Source: Streptomyces clavifer (GTDB lineage: Bacteria > Actinomycetota > Actinomycetes > Streptomycetales > Streptomycetaceae). Taken from it: 64,000 nucleotides of DNA. Location of the stretch: positions 460,602 through 524,601 of the forward strand of contig BMWJ01000006.1 of assembly GCA_014651175.1 (NCBI GenBank), written 5' to 3'. Below the pieces are notes generated by a model. The model was not told the DNA's origin, did not search any database, and saw only the letters and a list, made by a program, of their open reading frames with translations. Position numbers and translations under genes: made by a program. How positions within the stretch are numbered: the stretch's first letter is position 1; each line of letters begins with the position of its first letter. Of the stretch, positions 32,463-40,770 are shown piece by piece.

Positions 32463-33538
32463 CTCTTCTCCGGGAGGGGGTCGGCGAGGCGCGGACCGGT
32501 GGCGAGGAGAGCGTCCACGGCCGCGACCGCGGTGTCCAGACGGGTCCGGTGCGGGCCCGTCACCTCGATGAACCGACGTCCGGTGCGGGTGAGTTCGGCG
32601 CGGAAGCGGTCGGTCATCCAGGGCCGCAGCTCCTCGCCGTCGCGCAGCCCGTCGTCCTCGAACGCGACGCCCTCGTGGTCGGTGAGCAGCCACAGGTGGT
32701 GGGGTGTCAGGTCGGCGGTCCGCTCCACGAGCGGGTTGCGTCCGCCGATGTACCGCTCGTGCCAGACGGTGGTGGCGAAGGAGTCGGTGTCGCAGAAGAG
32801 GACCGGGGAGCCGATGCGTGCGGCGGCCTCCTCCCGGGCGTTCTGGGTCTCGGCGATGAGGGGGAAGTCGTCCGTGTGGAAGGTGACGTCCTCCCACTGC
32901 ACGCCGGGCCAACGGCTGCGCAGGTCCGCCAGTTTCCGTTCGCTGAACTCCCGTCCGTACTCGGCGACGTACTGGGTGTGCGACCAGGCGCCGCCGCGCC
33001 GCCGGTAGTGCTCCGTCAGCGCCCGGGCCAGGGTGGTGGTGCCGGTCGACTCGGCGCCGAGGACGACGATCCGGCGGGTGAGCGCCGCCCGTACGGGAGG
33101 TTCGAGGTAGTCCCAGCAGCCGGCCGGGTCCGCCCGGACCGCGGTGCCGGAGACGGGGAAGACGGTGCGGGCGGGATCGACGAGCTCGGACCGGGCGCCG
33201 AAGCGGCGGGCCAGTTCGTCGCCGTACGACTCCGAGCTGAAGACGGCGTCGACCTGTTCGGGGACGGCCCCGGTGAACACGGCCATGTGCGCGTCCCAGA
33301 TCGCCGGGTCCCCCAGGTCCATGGGGATGTCGTCGACGGCGCCGACCACCCGCACGCCGGGGTGCACCTCGCGCATCCAGGCGACCCGGTCGGTGAGGGG
33401 CACGGATTCGACGGAGGCGGCGCAGACCAGGACGGTGAGCCGCTCGCAGCGGTCCTGCGCGGTGCGGACGAGGTGGTGGTGGCCGGCGTGCGGCGGGTAG
33501 AACTTGCCGAGGACCAGGCCGTGGCCGTAGCGCTTCAC
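32459..33538 (-). CDS. nadR: NadR-type NMN adenylyltransferase / ribosylnicotinamide kinase
   Basis: 359 residues. The N-terminal nucleotidyltransferase has VLGKFYPPHAGHHHLVRTA (HxGH motif) and a later SGTAVRADP block. The C-terminal half is a P-loop kinase (IVVLGAESTGTTTLARALTEHYR) whose Walker A lysine is Thr (GAESTGTTT), a variant I believe recurs in actinobacterial NadR. The domain order fits bifunctional NadR, which phosphorylates nicotinamide riboside and adenylates NMN to NAD. Coupled by GTGA overlaps to pnuC upstream and nrtR downstream. Confidence 0.9.
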   Translation of the reverse strand: MKRYGHGLVLGKFYPPHAGHHHLVRTAQDRCERLTVLVCAASVESVPLTDRVAWMREVHPGVRVVGAVDDIPMDLGDPAIWDAHMAVFTGAVPEQVDAVFSSESYGDELARRFGARSELVDPARTVFPVSGTAVRADPAGCWDYLEPPVRAALTRRIVVLGAESTGTTTLARALTEHYRRRGGAWSHTQYVAEYGREFSERKLADLRSRWPGVQWEDVTFHTDDFPLIAETQNAREEAAARIGSPVLFCDTDSFATTVWHERYIGGRNPLVERTADLTPHHLWLLTDHEGVAFEDDGLRDGEELRPWMTDRFRAELTRTGRRFIEVTGPHRTRLDTAVAAVDALLATGPRLADPLPEKR

Positions 33539-34185
33539 GCGGGCACCCGCTCCCGGCCCGGGGCGGCGGCGAGGTCGCGGCTCCAGCTGCGCAGCCCGAT
33601 CAGGCAGAGCGTGAGGAAGCCGGCGTACAGCAGCGAGGTGAGGTAGAGCTCCTTGTGCGCGTACAGCGGGATGTAGACCACGTCGGCGGCGATCCACAGC
33701 CACCAGGACTCGACCCGCTTGCGGCACTGCCCGTACGTCGCCATGAGGGACAGCGAGGTCGTCAGGGCGTCCCAGAAGGGGACGGTCGAGTCGGTGGCCC
33801 GGGACAGCAGCAGGGTGAGGCCGAGAGTCCCCGCCACCCCCGCCGCGAGCAGCCAGGTCCATTCGGTGCGTGTGGTTCTGCGCACCGGCAGGACCGATGA
33901 ACCTGGTCCACCCCCGTGGGTCCAGGTCCACCAGCCGTACGCGGCGAGGGTGATGAAGACGATCTGCAGGCCGGCGTCGGCGTACAGACCGGACTGGGCG
34001 AACAGCAGGATGAAGAACAGGTTGTTGGCGATGCCGATCGGCCAGTTGGCGAGGTGCTGGCGGGCCACGAGCCAGACGCACAGCGCCCCGCTGCCGAATC
34101 CGAGCACCTCGGTCCAGCTGACCGGGGTGTCCAGGACCGTCACCAGGGGCTGCTGCAGGGGGTCGAGTATGTCCGCGAGCGTCAC
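33535..34185 (-). CDS. pnuC: PnuC-type nicotinamide riboside transporter
   Basis: 216 residues with about six to seven membrane spans and the PnuC signature (SWTEVLGFGSGALCVWLVARQHLANWPIGIANNLFFILLF; WWLWIAADVVYIPLY, whose W..W..D pattern faces the ligand). It facilitates entry of nicotinamide riboside, which NadR traps by phosphorylation. GTG at 34185 is preferred (AGAAGGAAC upstream) over GTG at 34212, which falls inside the palindromic operator. First gene of the NAD-salvage operon. Confidence 0.92.
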   Translation of the reverse strand: MTLADILDPLQQPLVTVLDTPVSWTEVLGFGSGALCVWLVARQHLANWPIGIANNLFFILLFAQSGLYADAGLQIVFITLAAYGWWTWTHGGGPGSSVLPVRRTTRTEWTWLLAAGVAGTLGLTLLLSRATDSTVPFWDALTTSLSLMATYGQCRKRVESWWLWIAADVVYIPLYAHKELYLTSLLYAGFLTLCLIGLRSWSRDLAAAPGRERVPA

Positions 34186-34201
34186 GCCGTTCCTTCTCTC
34201 T

Positions 34202-34224
34202 TTAATAGTCACTCTGACTATAAA
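34202..34224. promoter_or_regulatory. Palindromic operator, probable NrtR site
   Basis: ATAGTCA-CTC-TGACTAT, a perfect 7-bp inverted repeat with 3-bp spacer, extended by matching T/A flanks to 23 bp with one mismatched pair. It is AT-rich in a GC-rich genome, directly upstream of pnuC, in an operon that encodes NrtR. Confidence 0.8.
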
Positions 34225-34245
34225 GAAGAACCGGCGGCAGCAAAA

Positions 34246-34296
34246 GGCCCGCGGCCGGTTCCCTGTTCGAAATGAACCAGGAACCGGCCGCGGGCC
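34246..34296 (-). terminator. Terminator of the scpA-scpB-rluB operon
   Basis: A perfect 17-bp stem (arms GGCCCGCGGCCGGTTCC and complement) followed on the minus strand by TTTTG, 20 bp past the rluB stop. It insulates the NAD operon from rluB. Confidence 0.9.
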
Positions 34297-34315
34297 GTTC
34301 GGTGCGGGGCGCGGG

Positions 34316-35494
34316 TTACAGGCCGACCTCGCGCATCAGCATGCCGACCTCGGTGTTGGTCAGCCGGCGCAGCCAGCCGGACTTCTGGTCGCCCAGCGGG
34401 ATCGGCCCGAAGGACGTGCGCACGAGCCGCTCGACCGGGAAGCCGGCCTCGGCCAGCATCCGGCGGACGATGTGCTTGCGGCCCTCATGGAGGGTCACCT
34501 CGACCAGGTAGTTCTTGCCGGTGTTCTCGACGACCCGGAAGTGGTCGGCGCGGGCGTACCCGTCCTCCAGCTGGATGCCGTCCTTGAGCCGCTTGCCGAG
34601 GTCGCGCGGGAGCGGGCCCTGGATGGCGGCCAGGTAGATCTTCTTCACCCCGTACCCGGGGTGCGTCAGGCGGTGGGCCAGCTCACCGTGGTTCGTGAGC
34701 AGGATGATGCCCTCGGTCTCGGTGTCGAGCCGGCCGACGTGGAACAGCCGCGTCTCGCGGTTGTTGACGTAGTCGCCGAGGTTCTGACGGCCGTCGGGGT
34801 CCCCCATCGTGGAGACGACACCGGCGGGCTTGTTCAGCGCGAAGAACAGGTGCGACTGGGTCGCGACGGTCAGGCCGTCGACCTTGATCTCGTCCTTCTG
34901 CGGGTCGACCCGCCTGCCCTGCTCGAGGACGATCTCGCCGTTGACCTCGACCCTGGCCTGCTCGATCAGCTCCTCGCACGCCCGGCGCGAGCCCATGCCG
35001 GCCCGGGCGAGGATCTTCTGCAGCCGCTCGCCCTCCTGCTCGGCGCCCGGGTGCGTCCGGGGTGTCTTGATCTCGGGCTTGTCCGCGTACCGGTCGCGGT
35101 TGCGCTGCTCGATCTTGGCGTCGAGCTCGCGCGGGCGGGACGGGGCGCCCACGCGGCGTCCACCCTTGGTCACGTTCTGTGCGGACTTGGGGCCGCCCTT
35201 GGCCCCGCCGCGGGCTGCCGCGCCGCGGCCCTTGCGGGCGCCGCCGTCGCCGCCCGGCTTGTCGGAGCCCACGTCGTAGCGGCGCTCCTCGGGGCGGGGC
35301 CGGCGGGGACGCTGCTCCTGCTTGTCGTCACGCTCGCCGTCACGCCCGGAGCCGGAGACCCGGGGGTTCGGGTTGCTGCTCCGGCCGCTGCCGCTGTTGT
35401 TCCTGCCGCCTGCGCCGCCGCTCCAGGAGCCGCTGCCGCCGCCACTCCTGCCGCCGCTCTTGCCGCTTCCGCTGTTGCTGCCACTGCTTCGCAT
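34316..35494 (-). CDS. rluB: 23S rRNA pseudouridine synthase, RluB/RsuA family
   Basis: 392 residues. The first ~150 residues are a Gly/Ser-rich then Arg/Lys-rich disordered extension, a typical RNA-binding tail in actinobacteria. The S4 domain starts at about 157 (ERLQKILARAGMGSRRACEELIEQARVEVNG), and the catalytic aspartate is in HVGRLDTETEGIILLTNHG, with KIYLAAI and EGRKHIVRRMLAEAG following. It isomerises a uridine in 23S rRNA. ATG shares one base with the scpB stop (TGATG). Confidence 0.93.
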   Translation of the reverse strand: MRSSGSNSGSGKSGGRSGGGSGSWSGGAGGRNNSGSGRSSNPNPRVSGSGRDGERDDKQEQRPRRPRPEERRYDVGSDKPGGDGGARKGRGAAARGGAKGGPKSAQNVTKGGRRVGAPSRPRELDAKIEQRNRDRYADKPEIKTPRTHPGAEQEGERLQKILARAGMGSRRACEELIEQARVEVNGEIVLEQGRRVDPQKDEIKVDGLTVATQSHLFFALNKPAGVVSTMGDPDGRQNLGDYVNNRETRLFHVGRLDTETEGIILLTNHGELAHRLTHPGYGVKKIYLAAIQGPLPRDLGKRLKDGIQLEDGYARADHFRVVENTGKNYLVEVTLHEGRKHIVRRMLAEAGFPVERLVRTSFGPIPLGDQKSGWLRRLTNTEVGMLMREVGL

Positions 35495-36144
35495 CAAAAA
35501 TCCGTCTTGTCGTCTGCGTGAGTTTCCGGGGTGTCCGGTGCGTCCGGATCGAACGACGGCACACCCTCTAGCGTCTCAGCCTCGATCGCGTCCGCCTCCG
35601 GGAGGAAGGGCGCGAGCTCCGGGAGCTCGTCCAGGCCTCGCAGGCCCATGCGCTCCAGAAAGTAGTTCGTCGTCCTGTACAGGATCGCACCTGTTTCGGG
35701 TTCCGCGCCCGCCTCCTCGACCAGACCCCTCTGCAGGAGGGTCCGCAGGACGCCGTCGCAGTTCACTCCGCGCACCGCGGAGACCCTGGACCGGCTCACG
35801 GGCTGGCGGTACGCGACGACCGCGAGCGTCTCCAGCGCCGCCTGCGTGAGCCGTGCCTGCCGGCCGTCCAGCACGAAGCCCTCGACCGCCGCCGCGTACT
35901 CCGGGCGGGTGTAGAAGCGCCAGCCCCCGGCGATGAGCCGCAGGTCGAAGCCGCGGCCCTGGGCCGTGTACTCGTCGGCGAGCTCGCGCAGCGCGTCCGC
36001 GACGGCCCGGCGGGGACGCTGGAGCACCTTGGCCAGGTGCTCCTCGGTGGCGGGCTCGTCGACGACCATGAGGACCGCTTCCAGTGCGGGCCGGAGGTCG
36101 AGCGCGGCGACCGCGCCGTCACGTCCGGTGTCGTCTGCACTCAT
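35494..36144 (-). CDS. scpB: Segregation and condensation protein ScpB
   Basis: 216 residues of two winged helices: LDLRPALEAVLMVVDEPATEEHLAKVL ... GWRFYTRPEYAAAVEGFV, then LTQAALETLAVVAYRQPVSRSRVSAVRGVNCDGVLRTLLQRGLV and YRTTNYFLERMGLRGLDELPEL. ScpB dimerises and binds ScpA in the SMC condensin. The C-terminal ~40 residues are acidic. It overlaps scpA by 4 bp. Confidence 0.96.
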   Translation of the reverse strand: MSADDTGRDGAVAALDLRPALEAVLMVVDEPATEEHLAKVLQRPRRAVADALRELADEYTAQGRGFDLRLIAGGWRFYTRPEYAAAVEGFVLDGRQARLTQAALETLAVVAYRQPVSRSRVSAVRGVNCDGVLRTLLQRGLVEEAGAEPETGAILYRTTNYFLERMGLRGLDELPELAPFLPEADAIEAETLEGVPSFDPDAPDTPETHADDKTDF

Positions 36145-37289
36145 TCCTGTACGTCCTCCTGTGCCTCGCGCACCTCATGGTCGAACTCGTCCGTGACGAG
36201 TGGCTCGGCCCCCTCCGCACCGGCCCAGCGCACCAGGAGTTCCCCCAGTGCCTCCTCCTGGTCCAGGGTGACCGCCTTCTCCCGGTAGAGCTCCAGGAGC
36301 GCCAGGAACCGGGCGACGACGGTGAGGGTGTCCCCCGCGTCCTCGGTGAGCACCCGGAAACTGAGCTCGCCCTCGGCACGCAGCCGGTCCACCACGATTC
36401 CGGCCTGTTCCCGCACGCTGACCAGCGGTGCGTGGATGTGGTCGACGTAGACCTGCGGCACGGGCCGGGGCTGCATGGCCTTCACCGCGAGCCGGGCGAA
36501 ACCGTCCGGGCCGATGCTGATGACGACCTCGGGCAGCAGCTCGGCATGGTGGGGTTCGAGTCCGACGGTTCGGGGGTGGCGGCGGGATTCGGACTCCAGG
36601 CGGTCGCTGAGGATCCCGGCGATCCGCTTGTACGCGCGGTACTGCAGCAGCCGCGCGAAGAGCAGGTCCCGCGCCTCCAGGAGCGCGAGGTCCGCCTCGT
36701 CCTCCACCTCTGCGGTGGGCAGCAGCCGGGCGGCCTTCAGGTCGAGCAGGGTCGCGGCGACGACCAGGAACTCGGTGGTCTGGTCGAGGTCCCAGTCCGG
36801 CCCCATGGCGCGGATGTGGGCCATGAACTCGTCGGTGACGCGGGAGAGAGCGACCTCGGTCACATCGAGCTTGTGCTTGGAGATCAGCTGGAGCAGCAGG
36901 TCGAAGGGGCCCTCGAAGTTGACCAGCCGCACGGTGAACCGCTTGTCGTCGGCGGCCCCGGGCACCTCGCCGGCCCCGGTGCCCCCCTCGGCCGGTGCGG
37001 CCGCCTCTGCGGGGCCGGGAGGTACGGCCGCCCCTGCGGGGCCTGTGCCGCCCTCGGCGGGCCCGAGGGCTCCCCGGTCGCCCACCGGGGCCGTCCGGGG
37101 CTCCTCGGCCCCCTGGGGCGCGTCTGCCGGACCTGTGGGCTCGTCCACCGGGCTCGCGGGCCCGGTCCCGGGCTCCGGAAGCCCGTTCCCGGAGGCGTCC
37201 GCCTCACCCCGGCCGGCCGCGGGCCGGGCACCCGGCCCGCGGCCGAGCGCGCGGCGGGGCGGGCGGGCGGGGTGGTCGGCAGTCGGCAT
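36141..37289 (-). CDS. scpA: Segregation and condensation protein ScpA (kleisin)
   Basis: 382 residues. A Pro/Gly/Ala-rich disordered extension fills residues 1-117, after which the kleisin begins (FTVRLVNFEGPFDLLLQLISKHKLDVTEVALSRVTDEFMAHIR). The C-terminal winged helix (TVVARFLALLELYREKAVTLDQEEALGELLVRWAG) binds the SMC head. The extension is unusual in length. It lies 104 bp downstream of the ParA-partner gene and overlaps scpB as ATGA. Confidence 0.95.
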   Translation of the reverse strand: MPTADHPARPPRRALGRGPGARPAAGRGEADASGNGLPEPGTGPASPVDEPTGPADAPQGAEEPRTAPVGDRGALGPAEGGTGPAGAAVPPGPAEAAAPAEGGTGAGEVPGAADDKRFTVRLVNFEGPFDLLLQLISKHKLDVTEVALSRVTDEFMAHIRAMGPDWDLDQTTEFLVVAATLLDLKAARLLPTAEVEDEADLALLEARDLLFARLLQYRAYKRIAGILSDRLESESRRHPRTVGLEPHHAELLPEVVISIGPDGFARLAVKAMQPRPVPQVYVDHIHAPLVSVREQAGIVVDRLRAEGELSFRVLTEDAGDTLTVVARFLALLELYREKAVTLDQEEALGELLVRWAGAEGAEPLVTDEFDHEVREAQEDVQE

Positions 37290-37393
37290 CGCGGTCCAGG
37301 GGTGCGGCGGAGGCGTACGGGCACGGCGGCCCGCGACGACGGGCCGGGCCGCCGTGTCGGCGGCCCTCCCGCAGGCTACCGGCGCCGCGCCGG

Positions 37394-37984
37394 TCAGCGG
37401 CCGCGCAGCCTCCGTACGAGGATGCTCGCGTCGCCCCGGGACTCCAGGTCCGCGAGCACCACGGCGACCGCTTCCCGGACGATGCGTCCGCGGTCGACGG
37501 CGAGGCCGTGCTCACCGCGCAGCACCAGCCGCGCGTGCTCCAGGTCCATCAGTTCCTCGGCCGACACGTAGACGGTGATCTTCTCGTCGTGACGTTCCCT
37601 GCCGCTCGGCCGGCGGTTCGCACCCCGCCCACCGCCGCCGCCGCCGCGTCCGCGCTGCTGCTGGACGGTGGCAGCGGTCTCCTGCGGTGCGGAGCGGGGC
37701 TGGGGCGTGCCGGGCCCGTCGGGGCGGCTGCGGGGGCCTCCGCCGTCGGAGTCCGCGGTGGAGTGCTCCTGGCGGGACTGCGCGGCCGTCGTGCCGCCGC
37801 TTCCCCCGGGGGTCCCGCCCTGGCCGCCGGTGTCGGCCGCCGGGTCGCTCCCTCCGGCCGGCGCGGGCACCCGCGCCTCACCGTTCGCCTTGCGTCGCCG
37901 GTCGGCGGGTGAGGCCTGGAGGCCCATGCCTCCGGTGGTGCGGAACAGCTCGTCGGCCCCCGGCAGACTCACTCGGCGTGACAC
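37394..37984 (-). CDS. Small protein with ribbon-helix-helix-like C-terminus, ParA partner candidate
   Basis: 196 residues. The N-terminal 125 are disordered (Gly/Ser/Arg/Gln-rich). The last ~65 (EKITVYVSAEELMDLEHARLVLRGEHGLAVDRGRIVREAVAVVLADL) have a strand then two helices, as in ribbon-helix-helix or ParB-like small DNA-binding proteins; this fold call is inference. It overlaps the ParA stop by 16 bp and precedes scpA, so it is probably the cognate partner of this orphan ParA. GTG at 37984 has GGGAGG upstream; an in-frame GTG at 37972 is an alternative. Confidence 0.75.
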   Translation of the reverse strand: MSRRVSLPGADELFRTTGGMGLQASPADRRRKANGEARVPAPAGGSDPAADTGGQGGTPGGSGGTTAAQSRQEHSTADSDGGGPRSRPDGPGTPQPRSAPQETAATVQQQRGRGGGGGGRGANRRPSGRERHDEKITVYVSAEELMDLEHARLVLRGEHGLAVDRGRIVREAVAVVLADLESRGDASILVRRLRGR

Positions 37985-39129
37985 CGGGCGAGCACCTCCC
38001 TGGCGAGCTGGCGATAGGCGGCGGCACCGACCGAGTTGGAGGCGTACGTGGTGATGGGCTCACCGGCCACCGTGGTCTCCGGGAAACGCACCGTGCGTCC
38101 GATGACGGTGTGGTAGACGTGCTCGTCGAAGGCCTCGACGACGCGCGCGAGCACCTCACGGCTGTGAACCGTGCGGGAGTCGTACATGGTCGCGAGGATG
38201 CCGTCGAGCTCCAGTTCCGGGTTGAGCCGCTCCTGGACCTTCTCGATCGTCTCGGTGAGCAGCGCCACACCTCGCAGCGCGAAGAACTCGCACTCGAGCG
38301 GGACTATCACCCGGTGAGCCGCCGTCAGGGCGTTCACGGTGAGCAGGCCCAGCGAGGGCTGACAGTCGATCACGATGTAGTCGTAGTCGGCCATCAGCGG
38401 CTTGAGCGCACGCTGCAGCGTGGACTCCCGCGCCACCTCGCTCACCAGCTGCACCTCGGCGGCCGAGAGGTCGATGTTGCTCGGCAGCAGGTCCATGTTG
38501 GGCACGGCGGTCTTGAGCAGGACCTCGTCGGCCACCATGCCCCGCTCCATGAGCAGGTTGTAGACGGTGAGGTCGAGCTCCATCGGGTTGACCCCGAGGC
38601 CGACCGACAGGGCTCCCTGCGGGTCGAAGTCGACGAGCAGGACGCGTCGCCCGTACTCGGCGAGCGCGGCACCCAGGTTGATGGTCGACGTGGTCTTGCC
38701 GACGCCGCCCTTCTGGTTGCACATCGCGATGATCTTCGCGGGGCCGTGATCGGTCAGCGGACCGGGGATCGGGAAGTACGGCAGCGGCCGGCCGGTGGGG
38801 CCGATCCGCTCGCGGCGCTGGCGAGCGGCATCGGGCGCGAGCGTGGCCGCGTACTCCGGATCGGGCTCGTATTCGGCGTCTGGGTCGTAGAAGTGCCCCT
38901 CGGGCACCTCGGCGAAGTCGGCGAAGTGGGCGGTCTCTCGGCCACTTTCGTTGCCGGCCATGGCGTTCACGTGTAGGCCGTCCATCATCTGGGGGGCTGT
39001 CGTCATGTGCTGGTGGGTGGCGAAGGTGCGGACAGCGACGGAGCCGACAGCTTCGAGCCCGATCGGGCTCAGACCCCGTGCAGGCATCCCTGGTTGACCA
39101 CCCCCGGGAGTAATTGTCGACTCATTCAC
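37969..39129 (-). CDS. Orphan ParA-family ATPase
   Basis: 386 residues. The deviant Walker A KGGVGKTT is at 140-147 (AKIIAMCNQKGGVGKTTSTINLG), with A' LLVDFDPQGALSVGLG and B YDYIVIDCQPSLG. A 130-residue N-terminal extension, acidic in its second half, precedes the ATPase and is absent from canonical chromosomal ParA. No ParB gene or GTTTCACGTGAAAC parS site was seen nearby, so this is not the origin-proximal parAB locus. Its neighbours are scpA/scpB, pointing to chromosome organisation or protein positioning. The GTG has AAGGAGG about 11 nt upstream. Confidence 0.92.
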   Translation of the reverse strand: MNESTITPGGGQPGMPARGLSPIGLEAVGSVAVRTFATHQHMTTAPQMMDGLHVNAMAGNESGRETAHFADFAEVPEGHFYDPDAEYEPDPEYAATLAPDAARQRRERIGPTGRPLPYFPIPGPLTDHGPAKIIAMCNQKGGVGKTTSTINLGAALAEYGRRVLLVDFDPQGALSVGLGVNPMELDLTVYNLLMERGMVADEVLLKTAVPNMDLLPSNIDLSAAEVQLVSEVARESTLQRALKPLMADYDYIVIDCQPSLGLLTVNALTAAHRVIVPLECEFFALRGVALLTETIEKVQERLNPELELDGILATMYDSRTVHSREVLARVVEAFDEHVYHTVIGRTVRFPETTVAGEPITTYASNSVGAAAYRQLAREVLARCHAE

Positions 39130-39469
39130 AAGTCGTCCTACCTCCTTGGATGCGACCAGGAAACTTATCGATAGGTCAGCGTGGCACCATGCCGACGATT
39201 GGCGACTCTATGGCGTGTCACCGGTTCGCAGCAACACAATCCGCCGGACCCGGCCCGATGTGTCGGCAATCGAACACCCCTCTGTCAAGGGTGCCGGACG
39301 TCCCGTGCGCGCCATTCACGGGGGTGCAAAACGGGTATGGGGTTACGTGTCCGGCGAGTTGAACGGGGCACGCGCGAAGGCCCGGCACACGCGCGGCCGG
39401 ACCCTGCTGGGCAAGGTCCGGCCGGACGTACGAGGTTGACGGAACGGGTTGACGGAGGGGGTCGGCCGC
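39130..39469. other. 340-bp region between ald and the ParA gene
   Basis: No gene is supported. From right to left it holds a hairpin terminator of ald (39394-39424) and, near the ParA start, a TATCGATA palindrome (about 39166-39173) inside an AT-richer stretch likely to be the ParA promoter. Confidence 0.45.
39394..39424 (-). terminator. Terminator of ald
   Basis: A perfect 10-bp stem CGGCCGGACC / GGTCCGGCCG with an 11-nt loop, 45 bp after the ald stop. Confidence 0.65.
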
Positions 39470-40585
<1,116 letters not shown>

Positions 40586-40747
40586 GTCGATCACGGTCCT
40601 TGGCTCGCAGGGCAGCTCGGGCATAGCGGGAGGTACCCACATGAACCAAGCCTAAAGGGGACACCGCAGGGGTGCGCGGCAGAGCCATCATTATTGAAGG
40701 ACTTCCCGCTGTCCAGCCTTACAAAGCATTAAGTTTTCACCGAAGTA

Positions 40748-40762
40748 CTACGGATTTCGTAG
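40748..40762. promoter_or_regulatory. Small palindrome upstream of ald, candidate operator
   Basis: CTACG-GATTT-CGTAG, perfect 5-bp arms, in an AT-richer stretch just after the stop of the upstream ATPase gene. Lrp/AsnC-type regulators often control ald, but none is encoded here. Confidence 0.3.
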
Positions 40763-40770
40763 GCCGAGCC

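Noticed and set aside
37394-39129. Chromosomal parAB partition locus
   Set aside because: No ParB, no parS motif, and the neighbours are scpA/scpB rather than gidB/trxA/rnpA near an origin.
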